DNA of 64,000 bases from NCBI RefSeq assembly GCF_004337985.1, contig NC_043742.1, positions 434,001-498,000 of the forward strand, given 5' to 3'. The notes beneath the pieces are model-generated. The model did not search any database, had not been told where the DNA came from, and saw only the letters and a program-made list of their open reading frames with translations. Shown here in pieces: positions 35,445-47,279 of the stretch (position 1 is its first letter; every line of letters begins with the position of its first letter). This DNA is from Pyricularia pennisetigena. Lineage: Eukaryota > Ascomycota > Sordariomycetes > Magnaporthales > Pyriculariaceae. The position numbers and the translations under genes are program-made.

Positions 35445-35864
35445 GGCGTATTTATAAAAAGGACGACCAACCCCGGAGCTAATATCGGAAAAGAAGCGAC
35501 TATTTACAGACTAAAACCGATCCAATTACACAATATTATCCACGAAAAAGCAACCCAAAAACGGCAAGATCCCAAAGGAATACCAAAATTATATATAACT
35601 ATTTAGCCATTGGTTCGAACCAAAATTACCCGAGCACAGTCCGTTTAATTACGAGATACTATTGAAAAATGGAGCCCAACCAAAATTCCACAAAATATAC
35701 GGTTTAAATCCGACATAAATGGAGGTTTTGAACGAACATTTTGTAAGAAATTTCAAAAAAAAACTATATTAGACCATCGATATTACCAGCAGGATATCCA
35801 ATCCTTTTCGCACCAAAACAAAACGGAAAACTACGATTATACGTGGATTATAAACTATTAAATG
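35445..35864 (+). pseudogene. Ty3/gypsy RT fragment
   Basis: Starts in the spacer before RT and runs to the KLRLYVDYKLLN motif, then stops at the X 5' LTR. It is the reverse complement of 53795-54207, base for base as far as I compared. It shows RIP stops. This flank may be an assembly copy of the sequence next to the other X element. Confidence 0.7.
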
Positions 35865-36424
35865 TGTTAATTATATGCGTTATTTAGCATGTAACGGGTC
35901 CAGGTTTATTTGTATATAAGCCATAATAGATAGTGCCGAAGTGGGACTGTTGGGGCTGTCGGCTTTTCTATTATATTTTGTGTGTGTGGTGCAGGAATTG
36001 CGATTTAAAATTAGCGAATGGGGTTTTACCCTGTACCGAGTCTTATACCCACCCTGCAGATACAAATTAACTACCCTGTATTTGGTTCAAATTTTCACCA
36101 AATTAGCAAATTAGTGCGAACCCAAAAATGGTTTGTATGGAAATGAGGGTGTTTTTTCAACAACGCATACAAAATAATTTTTCGGAAAATTGTCTGCGGC
36201 ACCGGAACGTTTTCTGGCGTGTGGACCCCCATTTCGATGTCGGAAAGTATGTAGGGGAGACAAAGCAAAATCTCCCCCCCACCAATGAATTAAATTTATT
36301 AATCCCAAAATTGGTGAATTTTGTGTATATAAACCCTGTAATTAAAGGTTTTTATAACGCAATTAGCACCACGCCGCATTTAGGTTAATGTTTAACCCCC
36401 TGTTAGCAACCTATATTATTAATA
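35865..36424 (+). repeat. 5' LTR of copia X copy 1
   Basis: 560 bp, TGTTAATTATATGCG..TATTATTAATA. Identical in reverse complement to the 5' LTR of copy 2 (53235-53794) as far as I compared, yet clearly different from its own 3' LTR. Confidence 0.88.
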
Positions 36425-36438
36425 GGTTATAAACCCGG
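36425..36438 (+). other. Primer binding site of copia X
   Basis: GGTTATAAACCCGG directly after the 5' LTR. It resembles the complement of the initiator tRNA-Met anticodon region, as in element Y, with two G-to-A changes. The same 14-mer is at 34500-34513 and, inverted, at 53221-53234. Confidence 0.6.
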
Positions 36439-37399
36439 AAAGGTTTTAATTTGTATATTAAAGTGCATTTTGCATCGCTGGAAAGCTTGAAGTTTAGGTT
36501 TTATTTTGGTTATTGTCGCATTTTTACAGCATGTATATTAACAAAAATATTGCTGTTTTTGTGCAAAATTGTTAATTTTAGGCGCTAACTCAGCACCTAA
36601 CCCCCCTGTATTTACAATAGGGATCGCTAAAAATTAGCGTTCGATTAAGGCATTTTCAGGTACTGTAGCGATCGCTTGCATTGCAAATCCGAAAAACTTT
36701 TGGTATGGTTTTTGTGGATCGTGCACACCACTGTAATTGGCTCAAATTTTTAATAGGGTTTACGCTAGCGAGTTAGGGCTAAAAACCCCTCTATTCGTTC
36801 GCTAATAGCCCACTAAATTCTTTTAGTGCGTTTAATAGGGTTAACAATAGCCCACAAACCCATTAAATCCTAATGCGTTTAATAGGGTTTATAATATCCC
36901 ATAAACCCATTAGCGGAATTACGTTAATAGTTGGTTTACCCTGCACGATACCCTGCAATTTACCCTGCACCCATTAACGAATTGAATTTATTACGTGCAC
37001 TTGGATTGGTACAAATACCAGGGCACCCATTAATTGCGGATTTCAGAGATTTTAACCCTGTATTTTAGTGGACTTTAACAAGTGAAAATAGCATTAAACC
37101 CTATAATTGGCAATTACAGGCCTATACCCGCTAAAAGGCAAACGGTATAACAAATCCTAAATTAAATAGGGTATTTACCCTTAGGCAATTAGGTTAATTA
37201 ATTATAGCTATAAATTAGCGAATTGCAATTATCATTTAAGTTAACCTACAATGGAAAACAGCCTTATATAGGGCCTTCCAGGCCCAATTCCGACAAATGG
37301 GGGGCCTGAACCCAGCCTAAACTAAGTTTTAACCGCTCAATTACAGGCCCAAAACCTGCAATCCAAAGCGTTAATTACACAAATAAATTAATTTTAAAG

Positions 37400-40300
37400 G
37401 ATAATTCACCAATTAATCGCCCTGTTAACCCTAAAAAGCGGTAATTCCACTAATTTTAATGGTAATTCGGAAAATAAACTCGCTACCGCACCCCTTAATC
37501 CACCCGGCAACATAATTTTAGGTGACGGGATAGATAAAAACTTATCGAAACGGGTATTTCCCTTCCCCGAAAATTGTAAATTAATAGGGGTTGGCAATTA
37601 CGATTTGTGGAAATAGGCGTTAATAGTACAATTTAGGGTTATAAAAGCCGCATAATTTATTTCCAACCCTGAAATTGGTTATACCTTACCGGAACACGAA
37701 CATTCAATCCTATTATTACTTATAAATAACAGTTTAACCAAAAAACTTTTAAAATCTATTACATGGCATTCTAACCCCGTAACGGTTTATAAAACCCTGG
37801 AAAATAGTTATTCTGTTGCACCCGAAATTAATCGGAATTCACTATATCGGGAATTCTACGTTTTAAATTTTTCGAAATTTAAAGGATTAATACCTAAATT
37901 TAACAACCGTTTTAACTTATTGGTAATTAAATTAGCGAATACCAACGTGCAAATCAACCCCGTAAACGTACGAAATTAATATTTACGGGCCCTGGAGGGG
38001 ACATTCTCTATTTGGACCGAACGCCAACGCAATACCCAACGGGCCTTGCAGGTAATAGGCCAAAATTCGGAAAAATTAAATTTGCAATTCCTTAGGGCGG
38101 ATTTTATATCCGAAAATACGATTTTGGGCTTTACTACGCCTAAAGTTGCTAGTTATAGGTCTAAAGGCAGAAAAACGGGTAGAAAAACGCTAAAAAAGGC
38201 GCTAAAAAGGAAAACAATGGGCAGGAAACCTCCTTTAAATCACGAAAAAAAGGTAATAAAAACTTTAATTCGGATTTCGCTTTTGCAAAAAATACTAAAT
38301 CCTCCTATTCCAGCGAATTAACCACTGGAACGTCCATTATTTTTATGGATTTCGAGTTATTTACGGGCTCCATTCCAGGTAGCGTTAACGAAGGCGCAGC
38401 GTATAACGCCCTAAAACAGGAGGTTAATTCCGCTATTAGCGGAATTATAAAATTACGTTCGGATTCGGATTCGGAAACTAATACCGGTAAAACGCTAAAA
38501 CCATAGGCTTTAACAGCTACTTTTCAAGTTAAAACGAAGCCTGGACGCGGCGTAAAAAACACCTTTGAATTTTGGAAACTAAATTACCTTATCCTGTACG
38601 ATATAGGTAGCACGCACTATATTTTTGTAAATAAGCAGGTTCTTACCGATTATACCCCCGGTTTTACAGTTGGAATCGGTACAGGAGGTGGCCCTGTTAA
38701 GCTTGTAGGTACCGGAACTGTGGAAATACAGGTCCGTTACGGCCAAAAAACTAACGAATTTAAAAAGGTTACGTTAAATAACGTTTTATATATTCCCTCG
38801 TTTGGAATAAAATCGTTAATGGCCTAATACACTATAATACAAAGGGCGTATTATTAAACAATACCTTGTACGATAAGGATCGCAAGGCGTGGGGACGCTT
38901 AAATACCGTTAAACATTCGTTTTGCTTGCAGGTTAAAGGGTGCGATATCCTTGTTCGAAATAACGTTATTTCGAATTACGCCTGTGTAATAGGTGAATAT
39001 AGCACCGCTTTTAGCATGGTTTTACAGGGGGTTATAAAGGGTTACGCAGCCCCGTTGGTGATGAAACTAAAAAATATAAACCCCGAAAATTACGAGGATT
39101 ATAGAATTTACACCGATTCGGAACCGGAAGAAAATACGGTAACGGAAAAGCTAAATCCCGAATAAAATACGGAAATAGACGTAAATTTACCTGTAACGCA
39201 AAAACTTAACGGTAAAAACCCTAAAAATCCTCGTAAAATTGGGCCCCGTAAGCCCGGCACACCGTTAGGCGACCCTTTTATACAACCTAATACAAAAGGG
39301 ACTATTTCCGAAAAAAAGGGGTTTCCCACACAAAAATCCCGTTATTAAAACCTCCTTTATTATCGGATTTAAAACAGGCCCCTGCAAATTACCTCCCTTT
39401 AAACCTAAAACGGACTACGGACGGTTGGTTAACCGCTAAAAAAAACGGAATTACAAGCGATTGTAACGAAATCCAGGCCTAAAAAACCTTGTTATAGCAC
39501 AGGCGTTTAGGGCATATAGTGTTATTATTGCTTGAAAAAACCGCTAAAATTATAAAAGGTTTACCTAATTTCGACAAAATTAGGGTAATTACCTATATTA
39601 TTTATATTAAAGCTATTTTTATTAGGCGTACAAATAAGGTCGCAATTTTTACACCATTTAATATTCTCAATTTTATATAGGGTAATATAATAACCCTTAG
39701 ACCTAATCCTCACAGTAAAAAGCCCGTATTTTTATTATTAATGGACCGAAAATTACGTTTTCGGTGGTCGATCCCATTACGAAATAAAGCCGGACCCACC
39801 GTTTTAATGGCTATTAAAGGCTTTTTTAGGGTTTTTCACACTATATACGGGCGTTACCCCTTAAATGTTTATTTCGATGGGGGGTACGAGGTAAATACAA
39901 ACCTTTAAAATTGGGTTACAAGCAAAAATGTTAATTTTAGCATTCCGAATCCCCATAAATTCGGCAAAAACGGATTAACGGAACGGTCCGTTAAAATTAT
40001 TTTAGATAAATTTCGGTCTACTATTATAGCGGCGGGTTTACCATTATATTCATAATATTATTGACTGCTTACCGTAATTAATTTAATTAACCGTACAGCG
40101 GTAATTAATAGGGACTGAACACCCTACGAGGAATTTTGTTCCGAATTCCAACCTGGATTACCGTATAAACCCGGTTTAAGGCATTTTCGGGTTATTAATA
40201 CTAAATACCAAGCTATTATACCGCTGGAAAAACGCCAAAAATTTAATTAATTGGTTCCCCGCACCGAAACGGTGAAACTTTTAACCCATTTATCAAATTT

Positions 40301-42470
40301 TACAGCGTTGCTTTACGCACCCGCTAAACGGGCCGTAAACAAAACATTTACCGTAAAAATTATAAAAGGTATAACCGCTTAAAACTGGGTTATTCCAGGG
40401 AAAACGCTACAAATTTCAAAGGGGGAAAATACTTATTTAAAGGGGGATTTTAATTTTAAATTTGAAACGAAATTAACAGCGTTCCAGCGGATAATTATCC
40501 CCTAAAAACCCGAAAAAAAGGGTATTTACCATTTACAAAGCAATTACCACCCGCTATAGGGCATTTAAACCCTGAAAATACAATGCCCGCCACGCCTGTA
40601 CAACCTACTATTGGCCCCCCAAAACCTTTAACGGTAGCGGTACTTAATCCAGTATTTAAAACAACGGAAGTTTCGGTGTTTTTAGCACCTAAAATACAGA
40701 ATATGGAATTAAATTCGCAGTTCGAAAGCCCCGATTTAATGGATATAAATTACGTGCATTATCTTTGTTTTTAAACCAAAAAAAATAAAAAAGCCCACTA
40801 AAAGCGGTAAACCAAATAACTACTAACAGGCCTCAAATAACCCTAAAAATGCTAAATAATTAGCTGTTTTAACGTGTAAATTCGACTAAATCGTTATTGC
40901 AAAAACCTTTCGTTTTATCCTTAATATTGAAATACCTATAAACCGTAAATTCGTTTTTACCCGACCGTTATTTAAATTAAAAAAGAATAAAAATAATAGA
41001 CCTATAAAATATAAAATTAAGCTTATTGTTAGGGGTTTTTTACAGGTCGAAAGCTTGAATTATATCGAAATTTTTGCTAATATTAGTATACCATCTACCT
41101 GGCGTATATCATTAGCTATAATTAATGTATAAATTTGGGAAATAAAACAAATTAATTTTATCGGTGCGCTTTTAAATAGTAACCTTGACGACGTAAATAT
41201 TTATTTGCAAATTCCAGACGGAATTTAACGAATAGGTTAGAATTCGTACCCTTACCACCGTTAAAATATTAATGGAAATGGGTTATAATCCGAAAGAATT
41301 GCAGGTTATACAGTTGGAAAAAGCGTGTTATAATTGGACATAGGGTTTAAAAAACTGTAAAACAAACTTAAACCCCGATTTTTTAAAAAAGGTGTTAAAC
41401 CGTTGGTTTTTAATTCCGCTGTTTTTATAACGTTAAATCCAAACATTTTATCGTTACCTTTATAAACGATTACCTGCTAATAGGTCCTAAATTGCAATAC
41501 ATTAAAGATTTAAAAGCCCATTTTAGTAAAATATACGCGTTGGAAAATAGGGGCCCTGCAGCCTATTTTTTAAACGTTTAAATTACAAAGGATAGGTTTA
41601 AACGCCTATTTTGGTTCCATTAAAATCAATATATAAAGGAAATATTAGCAACGTTCGGATGAATTTATTGCAAACCTATAATTGTTCCTTTATAACCGGG
41701 TATGTTAAAATATAGTGGGGGTAAACCAGTAAATGCGCTGGAAATTTAATTATTATAGCGTATTATCGGCACCCTTATGTATTTAATATTATTAACGCGC
41801 CCGGATATCGGTTTTACGGTTTAGTGGCTTTTACGTTTTTTAATAAAAACCACTATAATCCATTTAACGGCAGTTAAAAACCTATTACGTTATTTAACGG
41901 GTGTTAAATCTTTATTTATTTATTACGGAAATAGAGTATATAAAGCCGAATTACCACCCAATCTATCAATAGAAGGCTTTATAAACCTAAAATTATTGGG
42001 TTTTAATAATAGCAATTTTACCGGGGCTAAAAAAAATTCAAAATCCATTTACGGATATTTGTATACCTTATTTGGGGGCCCTATAATATAGAAGTGCAAA
42101 AAGGTTAATGCTATAGTTTTAAATATTCCAAAAACCGAAACCAATGCTTTAACGGAAGCCCTGCGTAAATCACAATAGCTTAAAAACTTATTTATAAAAA
42201 TTGGACTATTTATAAAAGGTTTTATTGCAATATTTGGAAATAATTAAGGTTTTATAACTAACGCATATAACCTTACGCACCATTAACGTATTAAATATAC
42301 GTTATTAAAATTTTATTTTATACGGGAATTAATTACTAAAAAATTAATGATTTTAAAATACCGGGAATCCAAACAAATACCCGTTGATAACTTAACAAAA
42401 CCCTTAACGCTTCCAATTTATAAGGTTTTTCAAAAATTTATAAAGCTTAAACCCCTAAAAGCTTAGTTTT
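37400..42470 (+). pseudogene. Copia X gag-pol polyprotein, RIP-degraded (copy 1)
   Basis: Gag around 37560-38330 (LIGVGNYDLW, later ALQVIGQNSEKLNLQFL). Protease near 38590-38640 (LYDIGSTHYIFVNKQV, normally DTGS or DSGA). Integrase around 39720-40250, with the C-terminal segment TPYEEFCSEFQPGLPYKP followed by RHFRVI and IIPLEKRQK. RT around 41150-41560 (FIGALLNSNLDDVNIYLQIP). RNase H remnant to about 42470. Dozens of stops, mostly at former Gln codons, make it dead. Domain limits are approximate. Confidence 0.8.
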
Positions 42471-43011
42471 TATTTATTAAATTTCAGGGTATTCAATTAA
42501 TTCGTTGACTAATTATTTATTACAATTCTTTTATTTGCAAAAATTGGATTTTTAGTAGCCCAATACCGGCCGTATTACCCAAATTTACCCTGCACAGGTT
42601 AATTAATAAACAATTTATACCGACCTTATACCAAAAGTTGAATTAAAATTGACAAAGCTCGTATTTTGGGCGATTTACGCATTCGAAATACCCTATATAA
42701 TATGCCTAATTTGGATTATTACCAACGAACAACCAAATTAAATACCTGGTTTAATAATTAATTCCGTGGGTTAATATTATGCAAATCGGGGGTTCGAATC
42801 CGGGGGTTATAACAATTTTGGGGGTTTTTTCCAATTCGGGGGTTTATCCATTTCGGGGGTTACAGGTTGTTACAAAGGGCTTAATTATCCAGGGGGTTTA
42901 TATCCGGAGTTCGAATCGGTTTGGGACATAAGGGGGATCTTTTTTTCGGGTTTGATTTTTTTTATATACTTTTCTTTTCCGATTTCATGCAAATAATAGC
43001 AAAAAAAGGGG

Positions 43012-43569
43012 TGATAATTATATGCGTTATTTAACATATAATAGGTCCATTTCTATTTGTATATAGGCTATAATAAATAATGCCGAAATGGGGCTATTGG
43101 GGCTGTCGGATTTTCTGTTATATTTTGTGTGTGTGGTGCAGGAATTGCGATTTAAAATTAGCGAATGGGGTTTTACCCTGTACCGAGTCTTATACCCACC
43201 CTGCAGTTACAAATTAACTACCCTATATTTGGTTCAAATTTTCACCAAATTAGCAAATTAGTGCGAACCCAAAAATGGTTTGTATGGAAATGAGGGTGTT
43301 TTTTCAACAACGTATACAAAATAATTTTTCGGAAAATCGTGTGCGGCACCGGAACCTTTTGCGGGGTGCGGACCCCCATTTCGATGTCGGAAAGTATGTA
43401 AGGGAAAAAAAACAAAATCTCCCCCACCAATAAATTAAATCTATTAATCCCAAAATTAGTGAATTTAGTGCATTTAAACCCTGTAATTACAGGTTTTTAC
43501 AACGCAATTAGCACCACGCCGCACCTAGGCTAGTGCCTAAGCCCCTGTTAGCAACCCATATTGTTAACA
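43012..43569 (+). repeat. 3' LTR of copia X copy 1
   Basis: 558 bp, TGATAATTATATGCG..ATATTGTTAACA, directly after a polypurine tract. Its end TTGTTAACA shows the less mutated form of TTATTAATA in the 5' LTR. Confidence 0.85.
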
Positions 43570-46148
43570 AAATTGATTTCTTTTTTGTAAATTCGTGTAA
43601 TGGTATAATTTCGAGTCCTGGTCGATCCTAAATCTTTGGGAATAATAAATAGTGTGTTTTTAGGTCGTCATTTTTTTTAGCGAATTTGTTCGCAAATCCA
43701 GCTCCTAATAATATTGGCGGAAAGGTTTTGGGCAGTTTTGGAGCTGGCTAAGGGGCTCCTAAGTATTTGTTTCGCATGTATAGTTTTCCTATTTAATAAA
43801 ATAATTTGTTTTATCGTGGTCACGTTTGTAATCCAATATTCGTTCGACATCGTATGTTTTCTTTACGTCGATTTCGATTACTTTTGGGTATTGGTGCCCT
43901 ATAATGCTGGTTCGAATTATAATACGTGGAACGTTGGGTGGACATTTATAATTCCTATTAATAACAGCTTATAATTGGTTTCGTTAATCTTTCTATCGAT
44001 TTTAAAAAGGTCCAAATTTTTTAAAATCAAATTTGTTATTTGGTCGCTATATTTTAATATTACGTTTAATAAAAAGAACGCTATTAACTTTTTAGAAGGA
44101 TAATTCCTTTATCCGATGCTCATTGGCTTATTTAATTATTTTTTCTCGTACGAATTTCAACTTTCATTGGAATCTTTGGTGGAATTCTCGTAATTCGCTT
44201 GTTTATTTATCGGTTCGTGGGGCTAACTCGTGGTTCTTGGTTTTTTATGTACCTTTAGGTCAAATCCGTAATTGGTATAAAACGGGGTTATTTAAACTTT
44301 TTTATTTTTTGAACTATTATACGCGAATTATGCTGTGGGTAATAGTCGCACCTAATTATCCTATTAGTGGTTTATACAACATTTCAAATCTTATTCTAAT
44401 GTTTGGTTCGTTTATTTTATTGGTCCGTCCGTTTGTGGGTGGAATACTGTAAATAATCTGTGGCCGGTTCCTAGCTATTCAATAAAAAACTTCCAGAATT
44501 TCAATGTAAAAAGTTTGTTTTTATCCGTAATAATATTTTTTAGAAATCCGTAATTGCTGACAATTATTCGTAAAAGTGTGTACGCAATTTTTCCGGCGTT
44601 ATTATTTTCTTTATAAAGAACAAAATAGGTGTATTTGGTCAATTTATCCATTATAACTAAAATATTGCCGTATTTGGGTTTAGCAAATGGTTTTTCGGAA
44701 AGTGGTAAATTAACGATAAAATCCATTATAATGGTTTATTAAACCTTGTTAAAGGTTGGTGAAAGCTGTAGGAGCCTATTCGGTTTATATTTTGCGGATT
44801 TGCTTTTTGCGCGAGATTCGCGATTTTTAATGGTTTTTCGTATTTTTCATCGCACTTTTTTAAGATTATAATGCTATTTTAACCGTTTCCATATTTTGGA
44901 AATTTCTTGGTGTCCGTGGGTTTTATTTTCGTGGACTTTCCGTATTTCTTCTGGTGTAATTACCGTGTTAATCGTTAGAAAATTTCGGTAAACTGGTAAA
45001 AGGTTTCCGTTATCGTTTATTGTAAGGAATTTCCGTATTTTTTCAGGTATTATATTTTCGTCATTTGGTCTGCGTTTCAAGGCGTCGGCCGTACTGTTTT
45101 TTATCCTTCTTCGATAAATAATTTCAAAATGGAATTTTAATAGTGATTTTGCCGATTTAATTTATCGTTTATTTACTATTTTGCTTATAATAGAATAGGT
45201 TAGATTTTTATAGTCCGTGTAAATTGATATTTCGTATTCAATTCCGGATAACTGTTGTTTCCATTTTTAGAAATTTCGGATAATAGCTATAAATTCTTTA
45301 TCGTGGATTTGGTAATTAAATTTTGGTTTATATAATTTTTGTAAAAAAAAGTCGCAAAAATGTAGGCGTCCTGTTTCGTTTCGTTGGTTCCATTATCCTC
45401 TCATTGCATAATCGGATGCGTCGGTTTCGATTTCGAAAAACTTTACTGGATTGAATATTTTGAAAATTGGTTTTCGTGCTATTGCATTTCTTAATTGTTC
45501 GAAAGCTTATTATATTTGTTCCATCCATTGGAGTTTTAAATCCTTTTTAGTTATATTGGTCAATAGGGAGGGTTACGATCGCGCCGTACTTTTCAATGAA
45601 TTCTTTATAAAAGTTTATAAATCCAAAAAATACCCGAACGGTTTTTACGTTTTGTCGTTAGAGCCATTCCTTTACTATTCAAATTTTTCATTTTTCCATT
45701 TTAATTTTTCCAAAGGCAACGATATATCCTAGGGACTAATATATTTGCTGTGAAAAATGCAGTTTTCGGGTTTAATTAAAAGTTAACGTTTTGTAGTTTT
45801 TATAAAATTGTGTAAACGTATTTTTTATGTTTTTCCAACGTTTTAGAAAAGATAAGGATACCGTCCAGGTAAATAACGATAAAAATGTTTAAATATTCCC
45901 TAAAAACGTGGTTAATTATAATTTGGAAAATTACGGGGGCGTTGGTAAATCCGAAAAATGTTACCAGGTATTCGTAATATTTTCGTCGAATGCGGAATGT
46001 TGTTTTCCATTCCTCGCCTTCCTTTATGCGGATTAAATTGTATTTTCCTTTAAAATCTAATATCGTAAACCATTATACTTGGTAAAACGTATTTCTAAAC
46101 TCTCCTATTAGTGGGAACTGGTAGCAATTTTTTATTGTAATATTATTT
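43570..46148 (-). pseudogene. Ty3/gypsy element G2, distal pol (RT, RNase H, integrase)
   Basis: Reading right to left: RT from TIKNCYQFPLIGE (near 46130) through IYLDGILIFSKTLEKHKK (near 45860), RNase H around 45150-45350, integrase zinc-binding region at 44874-45080, and integrase core at 44475-44726 (DFIVNLPLSE, LVIMDKLTKYTYFV, IITDKNKLFT). About 0.9 kb of degraded C-terminal sequence follows. The RT active box reads YLDG, not YLDD. It continues the RT interrupted at 53795 by insertion of copia X copy 2. Confidence 0.85.
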
Positions 46149-46705
46149 TGTTAACAATATAGGTTGCTAACAGGGGTTAGGCATTAGCCTAGGTGCGGCG
46201 TGGTGCTAGTTGCGTTATAAAAGCCTGTAATTACAGGGTTTATATACACTAAATTCACTAATTTTGGGATTAATAGATTTAATTCACTGGTGGGGGAGAC
46301 TTTGCTTTATCTCCCCTACATACTTTCCGACATCGAAACGGGGGTCCACACGCCAGAAAACGTTCCGGTGCCGCAGACAATTTTCCGAAAAATTATTTTG
46401 TATACGTTGTTGAAAAAACACCCTCATTTCCATACAAACCATTTTTGGGTTCGCACTAATTTGCTAATTTGGTGAAAATTTGAACCAAATACAGGGTAGT
46501 TAATTCGTAAATGCAGGGTGGGTATAAAACCCGGTACAGGGTAAAACCCCATTCGCTAATTTTAAACCGCAATTCCTGCACCACACACACAAAATATAAC
46601 AGAAAATCCGACAACCCCAACAGCCCCATTTCGGCACTATCTATTATGGCTTATATACAAATAAAAATGGACCCATTACATATTAAATAACGCATATAAT
46701 TAACA
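46149..46705 (-). repeat. 3' LTR of copia X copy 2
   Basis: 557 bp, starts TGTTAACAATATAGG on the + strand and ends ATAATTAACA. Aligns with the other X LTRs. Confidence 0.87.
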
Positions 46706-47279
46706 TCCCCTCTCTTTTGCTACTATTCACATAAAGTCGGAAAAGAAAAATATATAAAAATAAAACCCTAAAACAAAAAGATGCCCCTTATGTCCCAACC
46801 CGATTCGAATTCCCGATATAAACCCCCTGGATAATTAAACCCTTTATACTGACCTATAACCTCCGAAATGGAGGAACCCCCGAATTGGAAAAAAACCCCC
46901 AAAATTGTAATAACCCCCGGATTCGAACCCCCGATTTGCATAATATTAACCCACGGAATTAATTATTAAACCAAATAACTAATTTGGCTGTTTGTTGGTA
47001 ATAATCGAAATTAGGCATATTATATAGGGTATTTCGAATGCGTAAATTGCCCAGAACACGAGCTTTTTCAATTTTAATTCAACTTTTGGTATAAGGTCAG
47101 TATAAATTGCTTATTAATCAACCTGTGCAGGGTAAATTTGGGTAATACGGCCGGTATTGGGCTACTAAAAATCCAATATTTGCAAATAAAAAAATTGTAA
47201 TAAATAATTAATTAACGAATTAATTAAATGCCCTAAAATTTAATAAATAAAAACTAAGCTTTTAGGGGTTTAAGCTTTA

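Larger units (their letters stand above)
35865..43569 (+). mobile_element. Ty1/copia LTR retrotransposon X (copy 1)
   Basis: 7.7-kb element: 5' LTR 35865-36424, primer binding site 36425-36438 (GGTTATAAACCCGG), a long AT-rich leader to about 37400, coding remnant to about 42470, polypurine tract AAAAAAAGGGG at 43001-43011, 3' LTR 43012-43569. The right flank is gypsy G2. Left flank AAATG and right flank AAATT match at four of five positions, but the left flank is suspect. Confidence 0.88.

Noticed and set aside
36128..36388. 86-codon frame repeated identically at 53271-53531
   Set aside because: It lies in the copia X LTR; its identity reflects LTR duplication or assembly, not a gene.
44123..44452. 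109-codon + strand frame in the gypsy spacer
   Set aside because: Antisense to the degraded gypsy integrase C-terminal region.
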